This document shows, piece after piece, positions 35,688 through 42,851 of a DNA stretch of 64,000 nt. The notes below the pieces were generated by a model. The model was not told the origin of the DNA. It saw nothing but the letters and a program-made list of their open reading frames with translations, and searched no databases. Made by a program: the position numbers and the translations under genes. The stretch is from Rhodococcus jostii RHA1 (GTDB lineage Bacteria; Actinomycetota; Actinomycetes; Mycobacteriales; Mycobacteriaceae): NCBI RefSeq assembly GCF_000014565.1, contig NC_008268.1:4964501-5028500 (forward strand), in the 5' to 3' direction. How positions within the stretch are numbered: position 1 is the first letter of the stretch; every line of letters starts with the position of its first letter.

Positions 35688-35996
35688 GTGACCATCGACG
35701 CCTTACCCCGCTCCTGTCGCGGGGTCTACGGAATTGCGGTGACGTCGGAGTTGACGGGCATCGGCCCGCAGACCCTGCGCCTGTACGAGCGTCGCGGATT
35801 GCTGACCCCTGCCCGGACCAGCGGCGGCACCCGTAGATACAGCGACGACGATCTGGTCAGGTTGGCGCGCATAGCGCAGCTCATGGAGGACGGAGTGAAC
35901 GTCCCGGGCATTCAGAGGATCCTCGCGCTCGAATCCGAGAACGCAGATCTGGCGTCCCGGTTGGAGGGGTCGGAAAGCGGCGCATCCGGAGAGTGA
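35688..35996 (+). CDS. HspR-like MerR-family regulator 2
   Basis: A 102-residue MerR regulator, paralogous to the one at 34722: both share the stretch VTSELTGIGPQTLRLYERRG almost exactly. A recognition wing (RTSGGTRRYSDDDL) and a short C-terminal helix (ILALESENADLASRL) follow. GTG 35688 is chosen for AGAAGGGAG 6 nt upstream; longer in-frame starts run into the bipartite element. The element before this gene and its relatives before two other gene sets suggest that it controls itself and them. Confidence 0.85.
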   Translation: MTIDALPRSCRGVYGIAVTSELTGIGPQTLRLYERRGLLTPARTSGGTRRYSDDDLVRLARIAQLMEDGVNVPGIQRILALESENADLASRLEGSESGASGE

Positions 35997-36179
35997 TCAA
36001 GTTGCCGGGTTCGACCGATCGTCGGGTCGATGTCGGTGCCCGCCCCCGGTCTTCTCGAGCACTGGGATCCGCTGTATGTGTCATTTTCGCTGGTCCCGGC
36101 GGTTTCGGTGTCGCCATCCCCACGTCGACCGATTCTCTTGCTTGGATGGGTTGAACTTTACTGCTGAGTAGATAAGATG

Positions 36180-36208
36180 AAATCTATATCAGCCAGAGCA
36201 GATAAGTT
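36180..36208 (+). promoter_or_regulatory. Bipartite element AAATCTATAT-N8-GCAGAT, copy 3
   Basis: AAATCTATAT (36180-36189), 8 nt, then GCAGATAAGTT (36198-36208), identical to copy 1 in both blocks. GTAGATAAGATG just upstream (36168-36179) looks like a further half-site. It faces the small genes and ferritin-like gene downstream. Confidence 0.75.
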
Positions 36209-36270
36209 GAGGATCCGAACGCGCCGCACGCAGACGAGCATGTGACGTTGCGGCAGGGAGAGAACACGCA

Positions 36271-36327
36271 ATGGCCGAACCCGACACTGCCCGTGCAGTC
36301 GATGTCGTCAGCGAATTGACGCTGTAA
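36271..36327 (+). CDS. Possible 18-residue peptide
   Basis: ATG 36271 opens an 18-codon frame (MAEPDTARAVDVVSELTL) with AGGGAG 10 nt upstream. It is the first possible gene after element copy 3. It may be a leader peptide or not translated. The region 36001-36270 holds the element and nothing else recognised. Confidence 0.3.
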   Translation: MAEPDTARAVDVVSELTL

Positions 36328-36437
36328 ATCGCGAAACCCGGGATCTGCACGAAGGCGCCGACAGCGTCGTCCGGCGAACATTCCCTCGTGTAGTCCCGAC
36401 TCTGGTCCGCATTCGACTCCAGACGGGAAATCGAACA

Positions 36438-36665
36438 ATGACCCTTGCCCACAATGCAGCCCGCACGAGCACTCCCCGGCACGCGAAGAACCAGCAGGAC
36501 GAGCCCGACGGTCGTTTCTCGCTCGGGACCGCTCTCGTCGCTGCGCTCGTTGCCGCCGTGCCCGCGATGTCCGTGACCGGATCGGCGGTCCTCGCAGCCG
36601 TCACCGCCGCGGCCGTTCTCGCCGGCGTCCTACTCGCGGCGTATCTCATCTCCAGCCTGATCTGA
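36438..36665 (+). CDS. Small membrane protein
   Basis: A 75-residue protein: a hydrophilic N-terminus with many charged residues (HAKNQQDEPDGRFS) and then about 45 residues of Ala/Val-rich hydrophobic sequence, enough for two membrane helices (ALVAALVAAVPAMSVTGSAV and AAVLAGVLLAAYLISSLI). The ribosome binding site is weak (ACGGGAAA). It is 47 nt upstream of the ferritin-like gene and likely co-transcribed from element copy 3. No family is recognised. Its role may resemble that of the small membrane protein at 34265. Confidence 0.6.
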   Translation: MTLAHNAARTSTPRHAKNQQDEPDGRFSLGTALVAALVAAVPAMSVTGSAVLAAVTAAAVLAGVLLAAYLISSLI

Positions 36666-36712
36666 CCGCACGCCCGATCCGACTGCACCCCACGAACCGG
36701 AAAGGACACATC

Positions 36713-37678
36713 ATGACCGTTACCACCGTCCCCACTCTGATCACCCAGCTGCACGCCGTACTCGATCTGACCAACACCGAGATCCAGGTCGCCGAAACCC
36801 GCGTCGCGCAAGCGCGCACCGAGGCCGTGCGCCGAGAACTCACCGAGAACGCCGAGAACGGGCGCCTCCGCGCAGAGGCGATCGAACGCGCCATCCGCGA
36901 TCTCGGGGGAGTGCCGGAGATCGTCGGTCCGCTGTTCGGCCGGCTGGCGGCGTCGCTGAAGGCGATGGCGGAGCAGGCGCAGCCGTTCGACGAGGCCCTG
37001 CTCGGCGACCTCGCCCTCGAACACCAGTTGCTCGACCGGGCGCGGTACGTGAAGGCCCTCGCGACCGCGGCCGGGAAGCAGGACGTCGTCCGGTTGGCCG
37101 ATCGACTGGTCACCGCGCACGCCGCGACCGTCGACTGGTTGACCACGGTGCTCGCGGAGGAGGCGCTCGGTGGGCCGGCGGCCCTGCGACGCACCCCGTT
37201 CCAGGCGGCGACCGGCGCCACGATCCGGCTGATCAACGTCCCCGTCTCGTGGTCCGCGCGTGGCATCGACCGTGCCCTCGACACGGCCCGCACCACCCCG
37301 CCGATGCTGAGCGCGTTGCTCGGTCGAGGCGCCCACGCGGGCGACGTCGTCGTGAAGACGCTCGCCGCCTCGCGTGATGCCGCCCTCGAAACGGCGGAGC
37401 AGGTCACTCGCAACGAAGGCGCCGACGGAATCGCCGACGCGATCCATTCCGCACGCGCCGCCGGTGGCGTCCTGGAGGCGGACGAACTCCCGATCGCCGA
37501 CTACGACGACCTCAACGTGTCCCAGGCGGTAGCCGCGGTCAAGGAACTGACCGATCCCTCCGACGTACGCATCGTCGTCGCCTACGAGGAGGCCCACAAG
37601 AATCGCCAGGGCGTGGTCTCCGCGGCCCAGACGCGACTGGCCGGAATCGCACAGGAGGTTGCCGGTATCGGCAACTGA
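36713..37678 (+). CDS. Ferritin-like domain protein
   Basis: A 321-residue, mostly helical, acidic protein. The first ~145 residues look like a ferritin-like four-helix bundle (LHAVLDLTNTEIQVAETRVAQ, EALLGDLALEHQLLDRARYV, LVTAHAATVDWLTTVL) with Glu and His that could bind metal. A linker follows, and the end (LPIADYDDLNVSQAVAAVKE to VAYEEAHKNRQGVV) resembles a motif seen in actinobacterial envelope and lipid-droplet proteins, as I recall. GAAAGGACAC precedes the ATG. It is the last gene of the set behind element copy 3. An iron-storage, stress or membrane-protection role is inference. Confidence 0.75.
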   Translation: MTVTTVPTLITQLHAVLDLTNTEIQVAETRVAQARTEAVRRELTENAENGRLRAEAIERAIRDLGGVPEIVGPLFGRLAASLKAMAEQAQPFDEALLGDLALEHQLLDRARYVKALATAAGKQDVVRLADRLVTAHAATVDWLTTVLAEEALGGPAALRRTPFQAATGATIRLINVPVSWSARGIDRALDTARTTPPMLSALLGRGAHAGDVVVKTLAASRDAALETAEQVTRNEGADGIADAIHSARAAGGVLEADELPIADYDDLNVSQAVAAVKELTDPSDVRIVVAYEEAHKNRQGVVSAAQTRLAGIAQEVAGIGN

Positions 37679-37742
37679 CGCAACACCGTCGACGAACTCG
37701 CCGGCCCCGCCGCCCGGGGCCGGCGGTTTCGTCGTGTCGCGC

Positions 37743-38809
37743 TCAGCGGAGTCCGGCGAAGAACTCCCGGATGTCCGCGGTCAGGGTCTCGGGCTCTTCG
37801 AGTGCGGCGAAGTGACCGCCACGGTCCTCGACGTCGGTCCACCGCGTGATCGCGTGTTCCTGTTCGGCGTAGCGGCGGATGCCGACGTCGTGGGCGAACA
37901 CGATGACCGCGGTCGGAACCCCGGACGCGGATTTGTCGGCGCCGCACGATGATTCCTGCATGTAGCCGACGTACGCGAACGACGACGCGGTGTCGGTGAG
38001 CCAGTACAGCATGACGTTGGTGAGAAGTCGGTCGATGCCGACGACGTCGTGGGGGAGCGCCCCGCGGGGATGCGTCCACTCGCGAAACTTGTCGACGATC
38101 CACGCGAGCTGACCCACCGGCGAATCGGCAAGGGCGGCTCCGAGAGTCGCGGGTCTGGTGGACTGGATGGCGATGTAGCCGAACTCCTCGGTCGCGGCGG
38201 TCCTGTTCCAGCGGTGACAGGCTCGCTCGCTCCGCCTCGTCCAGCTCGTGGAACGGAACCCCGACGTTGCCGTTGAGATGCACCCCGACCACCGCGTCCG
38301 GGGCGATGCGGGCGACCTCGGGGTGAGACGTCCGCACCGATGTCCCCGCCCTGGACCCCGTAGCGCTGGTAGCCGAGCCGGCTCATCAGCTCTGCCCACG
38401 CGGTAGCGATACGGGGAGTGTCCCAGCCCGATTCGCGGACCGGTCCGGAGAATCCGCATCCGGGCAGCGACGGCACGACCACATCGAACGCGTCGGCGGG
38501 GTCGCCTCCGTGCGCTGTGGGGTCGGTGAGCGGGCCGATCACGTCGAGGAACTCGACGAACGAACCCGGCCAGCCATGGGTGAGGACGAGGGGCAGTGCG
38601 TCCGGTTCGGGGGAGCGCACGTGGAGGAAGTGGATGTTCTGCCCGTCGATCTCGGTCACGAACTGCGGGATGGTGTTGAGCGATTTCTTCTGCGCCCGCA
38701 AGTCGAACTCGTCGCGCCAGTACGTGACGAGTTCGACCAAGTAGGACGTGGGCACGCCGGTCGCCCAGTCGTCATCCGAAAGGGGTGTGCCGAACCGGGT
38801 GCGCGCACG
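37743..38809 (-). pseudogene. Epoxide hydrolase gene, truncated and frameshifted
   Basis: Three frames together give a microsomal-type epoxide hydrolase. The N-terminal EHN part is cut: homology begins at FGTPLSDDDWATGVPTSYLV, with an in-frame TAG just upstream (38810-38812) and no start before it. The catalytic core HGWPGSFVEFLDVI and GVQGGDIGA follow in the first frame. The frame then shifts near 38335 (HPEVARIAPDAVVGVHLNGN) and again near 38200 (EEFGYIAIQSTRPATLG to the end). The lost N-terminus plus two shifts favour a true pseudogene, though sequencing error is possible. Confidence 0.82.
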
Positions 38810-38854
38810 CTACGAAGAATTGAGGACAGTTCCGGTCCTTAATTCCGAAGCTGG

Positions 38855-39205
38855 TCAGCAGGCCCCGGTCTTGGCGGCGTCGTAGGCCTGGATCATCTGA
38901 TCCTTGCGCTCCTGCGGGGCGTCCTTCCACTCCGGCGTCTCCGCCGACTGGGTGAAGAGGTCGTCGAGGGCCTTCGTGCGGTCGAACGTCTCGCCGCTCT
39001 GCTGGGCGCGAGCCTCCGCGCCGTTCGCGTACTGGAGCAGGCCCTTGCACAGATCCGCGACAGCGGGCAGGTCTGCGGAGGATGCCTCGGTGGCCTCGGT
39101 CGTTGCGCTCGCGGGGGACTCGGCCTCGGTGGTGGTCGATTCGGAACTGCACGCCCCGAGCAGGAGGGCGGCAGGGATCAACAGCGCAACGATGGTTCGT
39201 GTCAT
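38855..39205 (-). CDS. Small secreted lipoprotein
   Basis: A 116-residue protein with a lipoprotein signal: MTRTIVALLIPAALLLGAC, lipobox LGAC, then a Ser/Thr/Ala/Glu-rich linker (about residues 21-50). The mature domain of about 65 residues has a Cys in LCKGLLQY and another at the C-terminus (TGAC), which may pair. ATG 39205 is chosen because the longer open frame would put a non-signal stretch first. Anchored outside the membrane; function unknown. Confidence 0.75.
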   Translation of the reverse strand: MTRTIVALLIPAALLLGACSSESTTTEAESPASATTEATEASSADLPAVADLCKGLLQYANGAEARAQQSGETFDRTKALDDLFTQSAETPEWKDAPQERKDQMIQAYDAAKTGAC

Positions 39206-39254
39206 GCGAAATACATACCAGAGGCACGGGTCGGGGGCTGTCGGCCGGTCGGTC

Positions 39255-40082
39255 CTATGCGCGAAGTGGTAACAGTCCGGCGAGCTGCCGGGCCACCTCG
39301 CCCGGCCGCTCACCCAGTTCGCTCACGGCGACATGATCGGCGCCGGCCGCGAGGTGGCTGTGTACCCGCGCGACGATCGCGTCCGCGTCACCCCAGGCGA
39401 CCAGGTCGTCGACAAGCCGGTCGCTCAGCCCCGAGATGTCGTCGGCGCCGAAACCCATCCGTTCGAAATTCGTGGCATAGCCGCCCACCCCGGACAGGAA
39501 TCGGAGCGGAACGCGGGCGGTGTCGCGGGCCTGCGCGGCGTCGGTGCCGAGCACCGTCATCAGCGAGACGACCAGCGTGGCGTCCGGGCCGAGGCTGCGC
39601 CGCGCCTTGGCTGTGTAGTCGGGGGTGACGAGGAGCGCGACGGCCCCCGCGGCTCTGTCCCGCGCGAGTTCCAGCTTGCGTGGGCCCAGCGCGGCCAGAA
39701 TCCGTCGCTCCGCCGGCACCGGCGGATCGGACCGGTCGAGCCGGTCGAGATACTCGTTCAACGCCCGGAGCGGCCGGGGGACCTGCGGGCCGCCCAGCCC
39801 GACGACGAACCGGTCCGGCGCCGTGGTCTGCAGATCCGCAAAAAGCTGTGCGACAGCGTCCGAGTCGTACACGCCGACCGGGATGATGCCGGTCGCGACG
39901 GGGATCGAGTCGGTCGCCCGGACGACGGCCGGGATCCGGTCCAGGCTGTCGATCTGACCGCCCCGCAGCCAGATCGCCGAGTAGCCGAGGGATTCCAGCC
40001 GGGCCGCCTCGTCGAGGTACGTCTCGTCCGGTGAGATGTTCAGGGTGATGCCGACGGGTCCGAGGCCTTCGATGCGAGTCAT
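39255..40082 (-). CDS. LLM-class (F420-type) oxidoreductase
   Basis: A 275-residue luciferase-like TIM-barrel protein, similar to the actinobacterial TIGR03620-type group. Seen are the start IEGLGPVGITLNISPDETYLDEAARLESLGYSAIWL, TGIIPVGVYDSDAV, and RFVVGLGGPQVPRPLRALNEYLDRL. These enzymes usually take coenzyme F420, sometimes FMN. It follows the lipoprotein gene upstream on the same strand but with a 49-nt gap and no sign of coupling. Substrate unknown. Confidence 0.82.
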   Translation of the reverse strand: MTRIEGLGPVGITLNISPDETYLDEAARLESLGYSAIWLRGGQIDSLDRIPAVVRATDSIPVATGIIPVGVYDSDAVAQLFADLQTTAPDRFVVGLGGPQVPRPLRALNEYLDRLDRSDPPVPAERRILAALGPRKLELARDRAAGAVALLVTPDYTAKARRSLGPDATLVVSLMTVLGTDAAQARDTARVPLRFLSGVGGYATNFERMGFGADDISGLSDRLVDDLVAWGDADAIVARVHSHLAAGADHVAVSELGERPGEVARQLAGLLPLRA

Positions 40083-40123
40083 GACCCGACCGTAAAACGT
40101 CGAGTTGCGTTCAGGTCAAGGCG

Positions 40124-40927
40124 TCAGGCGGGCCCGAGCGTGTAGTCGACGCCCGGGCGGTCGCCCTTGCCCTTGAGCCAGCGTCCCGGCAACTTGCCGG
40201 CGAGGTCGCCGAGCGGCCCGACCGCGGCGCTGAGAATCCCCACCGTTTCCTGCAGCAGGTCGATGCTGGCGCTCATCCGCTCGAGGTTGGGCGCCAGGGC
40301 CGTCAACGTCTCGGACAGCGCCACGATCTGGTCGAGCGGGCCACCCTCGGCGATCAGCCGTTCGAACGCACCGCCCTCCGACAGCAGGGCCTCGAGGATG
40401 CCGTTCTCGGCGAGCGCCCGGTCCACGATTCCGCCCGGCGCCGTGAGCCGCTCGACCGCACCGTCCCGCGCGGTCAGCCGTTCGAGAGGTCCCTGCTCGG
40501 CGGTGAGACGGTCGAGCAGACCGTCCTTTGCGAGAAGCCGTTCCAGGGTGCCGTCCTCGGCGAGCACCCGGTCGAGCGGGCCGTCCTTGGCGAGCACCCG
40601 CTCGAGCGGGCCGCCCGGCTCGAGCAGGCGTTCGAGGGTGCCGCCCTCCGACGTGAGACGGTCGACGGGACCGCCCGGAGCGAGGAGGCGGTCGAGCGGA
40701 CCACCCGGCTGGAGGGCCTGCCCGAGCGGGCGGTCGTTGGCCGCGAGCGACGACAGCTGGCTGATCACCTGCAACGGGCTGCCCTGGGTTCCCATCCCCG
40801 TGACCACACCGGTTCCGGCGACCGCCGTCCGGACGGTCACCAGGCTGGCTTCGGCGATTCCGAGACCGACATCGGCCGCAGCGAGACCGACGCGCACCGG
40901 GAGGGTCATCAACGACACCAGGTTCAT
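40124..40927 (-). CDS. Protein with about 14 tandem 10-residue repeats
   Basis: A 267-residue protein that is not recognised. Residues 1-64 are fairly hydrophobic (VRVGLAAADVGLGIAEASL). Residues 65-204 are about 14 decapeptide repeats of form xGxLxRLLAx, for example GGPLDRLLAP, GGTLERLLEP, DGPLDRVLAE. The spacing suggests repeated short amphipathic helices or a solenoid. The C-terminal part has a helical stretch (LTALAPNLERMSASIDLLQETVGIL) that may form a coiled coil. ATG 40927 is chosen over the upstream GTG. Role unknown; a scaffold or membrane-surface protein is possible. Confidence 0.75.
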   Translation of the reverse strand: MNLVSLMTLPVRVGLAAADVGLGIAEASLVTVRTAVAGTGVVTGMGTQGSPLQVISQLSSLAANDRPLGQALQPGGPLDRLLAPGGPVDRLTSEGGTLERLLEPGGPLERVLAKDGPLDRVLAEDGTLERLLAKDGLLDRLTAEQGPLERLTARDGAVERLTAPGGIVDRALAENGILEALLSEGGAFERLIAEGGPLDQIVALSETLTALAPNLERMSASIDLLQETVGILSAAVGPLGDLAGKLPGRWLKGKGDRPGVDYTLGPA

Positions 40928-40976
40928 GGAATTACTGTAACCCGCGACACACAAGCATCGAGTGTCACTGATCCGG

Positions 40977-41291
40977 TCAGTGCAGGACCTTCAGCCCGAC
41001 GACGCATCCCACGATGCCCAGGATCAGGAGGATCTTCACCAGCGAGGAGCTCTCGGCGCCGGTCACCATCGCGAACCCGACCGTGAGGGCTGCGCCGATG
41101 CCGACCCAGACCGCGTACGACGTTCCGATGGGGAGACTGCGCATCGCGAACGCCAGACCCGCCATGCTGAGAATCAACGCGACACCGAATACGGCACTGG
41201 GTCCGAGTTTGGTGAACCCTTCCGATCGGCCGAGCGCGGTGGCCCAGACGGCCTCCAGGATTCCCGACAGCACAAGCACGATCCACGCCAT
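40977..41291 (-). CDS. SMR-family guanidinium exporter (Gdx/SugE type)
   Basis: A 104-residue four-helix transporter of the small multidrug resistance family. The conserved Glu14 lies in LSGILEAVWATALGRSEGF, and the signature GTSYAVWVGIGA is in helix 3. Dimers of Gdx proteins exchange guanidinium for protons. ATG 41291 has GGAGG 6 nt upstream; the long open frame upstream runs through the riboswitch and is not translated. The guanidine-III riboswitch just before it fixes the likely substrate as guanidinium rather than quaternary ammonium drugs. Confidence 0.93.
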   Translation of the reverse strand: MAWIVLVLSGILEAVWATALGRSEGFTKLGPSAVFGVALILSMAGLAFAMRSLPIGTSYAVWVGIGAALTVGFAMVTGAESSSLVKILLILGIVGCVVGLKVLH

Positions 41292-41304
41292 GACAAACCT
41301 CCGG

Positions 41305-41345
41305 GCACCGTCTTGTCGCTGGCCGGGTACGGTGCGCTCGTCCGG
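41305..41345 (-). ncRNA. Guanidine-III (ykkC-III) riboswitch
   Basis: On the minus strand the 41 nt begin CCGGACGAGCGCACCGTACC and end ACAAGACGGTGC. This follows the compact pseudoknot of the ykkC-III class: CCGG pairs with the later CCGG, and GCACCGT with ACGGTGC. It ends 13 nt before the exporter ATG and overlaps the ribosome-binding region (GGAGG follows at once), so guanidine likely frees translation. Confidence 0.88.
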
Positions 41346-41538
41346 ATGTCGTGTCGACGATTTCCACGGTACCCAACGGGGCGCTCCGCGCCTGTGAGTG
41401 GTGAGCGAGTACACACACTCCTCGAACGCGCACGGGTCGCGAATGCGCCGATTATCTCGCAGATCGGGGTCGTCTCATTTATTGTCGAGCGAAACAGTGA
41501 ATTCTGTGCATATACCACGGAAGATAACGAGGCACATC

Positions 41539-41646
41539 ATGATGCTCGGACTGCTCGCCGCAATCAACAGCGCTTTCACCCTCGGGCTCGCCAACACGAT
41601 CGGGACGTTCGGTGGAGTGGTATTCAACCTGAATGTCGTAGCCTGA
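41539..41646 (+). CDS. Short hydrophobic peptide, copy 1
   Basis: A 35-residue peptide starting MMLGLLAAINSAFTLGLANT and ending VVFNLNVVA. GAGG lies 6 nt before ATG 41539. It has no charged residue, is rich in Gly, Leu and Asn, and has no cleavable signal. A paralogue with about 77% identity lies 290 nt downstream. A hairpin follows. No family is recognised. Possible roles are a mycomembrane channel peptide like PorA/PorH, a leaderless bacteriocin or a PSM-like peptide. Confidence 0.65.
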   Translation: MMLGLLAAINSAFTLGLANTIGTFGGVVFNLNVVA

Positions 41647-41678
41647 ACTTCCTGCCTGTCAAGACAACTCCGCTCCCG

Positions 41679-41709
41679 CAACCCCGCTGTCGGATCGACG
41701 GCGGGGTTG
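41679..41709 (+). terminator. Hairpin after peptide copy 1
   Basis: CAACCCCGC (41679-41687) pairs with GCGGGGTTG (41701-41709) around a 13-nt loop, followed by TCCCGTG. It lies 33 nt after the peptide stop and probably ends its transcript. Confidence 0.6.
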
Positions 41710-41935
41710 TCCCGTGTGCGACGACCGGAGGCGCCGGCGCGCGGAGCGCAACTTTCCCATCCTTGCTCATGAACCGAGAATTTCCCCCTTTTTCGGTAAA
41801 GAGGAATGGGTGATTTTATTCAGCGAATTTGCTCGCGTGTGTCGCCGCGAATTCTTCCGAGTTGACCTAGTGTTCTCCGCAACGCGCACGGACAGCGCGC
41901 AACCACCCCTCCCCGGGGCGACGATGGAGGTCATG

Positions 41936-42043
41936 ATGCTCGGACTGCTCGGGGCACTCAACAGCGGTGTCACACTCGGATTGGCCAACACGATCCTGAC
42001 GTTCGGCGGAGTAGTACTCAACCTCAACATCGTGGTGAACTGA
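41936..42043 (+). CDS. Short hydrophobic peptide, copy 2
   Basis: A 35-residue peptide beginning MLGLLGALNSGVTLGLANTI and ending LNLNIVVN, 27 of 35 positions identical to copy 1. The second ATG of an ATGATG pair (41936) is chosen for GGAGG 5 nt upstream; ATG 41933 or 41924 is also possible. Substitutions are conservative (Ala/Gly, Ile/Leu, Phe/Val), which suggests selection on the peptide. It precedes the two-component system by 85 nt with no visible hairpin. Confidence 0.65.
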   Translation: MLGLLGALNSGVTLGLANTILTFGGVVLNLNIVVN

Positions 42044-42128
42044 CGACCGGAATCCCACCCGCACAAGCAGGCGGTACCGGCTCACAGCAATCTCCCAGGA
42101 AACCTACAGCGACGATCCAGCGTCACAA

Positions 42129-42851
42129 GTGATGATGGGTTGCGTGAATGAGAAGCCTGTCGAAGCCCGCGTCCTCGTCGTCGACGACGAACCGAACATC
42201 CTCGAGTTGCTCTCCGTGAGCCTGCGTTTTCAGGGATTCGAGGTGGCGACGGCGTCGACCGGGGCCGAGGGACTCGACACGGCGCGCACGTTCCGCCCCG
42301 ACGCCGTGATCCTCGACGTCATGATGCCGGGAATGGACGGGTTCGGCCTGCTCAAGCGGCTGCGCGCCGACGGTGTGGACGCTCCGGTGCTGTTCCTCAC
42401 CGCGAAGGACGCGGTGGAGGACAAGATCAGCGGCCTCACCCTCGGCGCGGACGACTATGTCACCAAGCCGTTCAGTCTCGAGGAAGTGGTGACCCGGCTC
42501 CGCGTCATCCTGCGGCGGGCCGGCAAGGTGTCGGTGGAGGAGCAGTCCGCCCGCATCAAGTTCGCCGACATCGAACTCGACGACGACACGCGGGAGGTCT
42601 GGAAGGCGGGCGACCTGGTGTCGCTGTCGCCGACGGAGTTCACGCTGCTGCGGTACTTCATGGTCAACGCCGGCACCGTGCTGAGCAAGCCGCGGATCCT
42701 CGACCACGTCTGGAACTACGACTTCGGCGGTGAGGTCGGGGTGGTCGAGTCGTACGTGTCCTACCTTCGCCGGAAGGTCGACACCGGCGAGACGCCGCTG
42801 ATCCACACCCTCCGCGGAGTCGGCTACGTGATGCGAGAACCGCGGCGATGA
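42129..42851 (+). CDS. OmpR-family response regulator (PhoP-like)
   Basis: A 240-residue response regulator. The receiver domain has the acidic pocket VVDDEPN, phospho-acceptor Asp63 in VILDVMMPG, and Lys in DYVTKPFSLEE. A winged-helix domain follows (LSPTEFTLLRYFMVNAGTVL to LRGVGYVMREPRR). The text is very close to M. tuberculosis PhoP as I remember it. The start could be GTG 42129, ATG 42132/42135 or GTG 42144. It overlaps the kinase gene by 4 nt. Adjacent targets could include the peptide genes or the glycosyltransferases. Confidence 0.92.
   Translation: MMMGCVNEKPVEARVLVVDDEPNILELLSVSLRFQGFEVATASTGAEGLDTARTFRPDAVILDVMMPGMDGFGLLKRLRADGVDAPVLFLTAKDAVEDKISGLTLGADDYVTKPFSLEEVVTRLRVILRRAGKVSVEEQSARIKFADIELDDDTREVWKAGDLVSLSPTEFTLLRYFMVNAGTVLSKPRILDHVWNYDFGGEVGVVESYVSYLRRKVDTGETPLIHTLRGVGYVMREPRR

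Noticed and set aside
36189..37597. Minus-strand open frames (97 and 429 codons) opposite the small membrane and ferritin-like genes
   Set aside because: They lack domains and ribosome binding sites. The plus-strand genes have good starts, spacing and family likeness.
40300..40720. Regular 30-bp periodicity that could be read as a CRISPR array
   Set aside because: The period is the codon image of the decapeptide repeat. Units vary throughout, with no constant repeat and variable spacer, and no cas genes are near.
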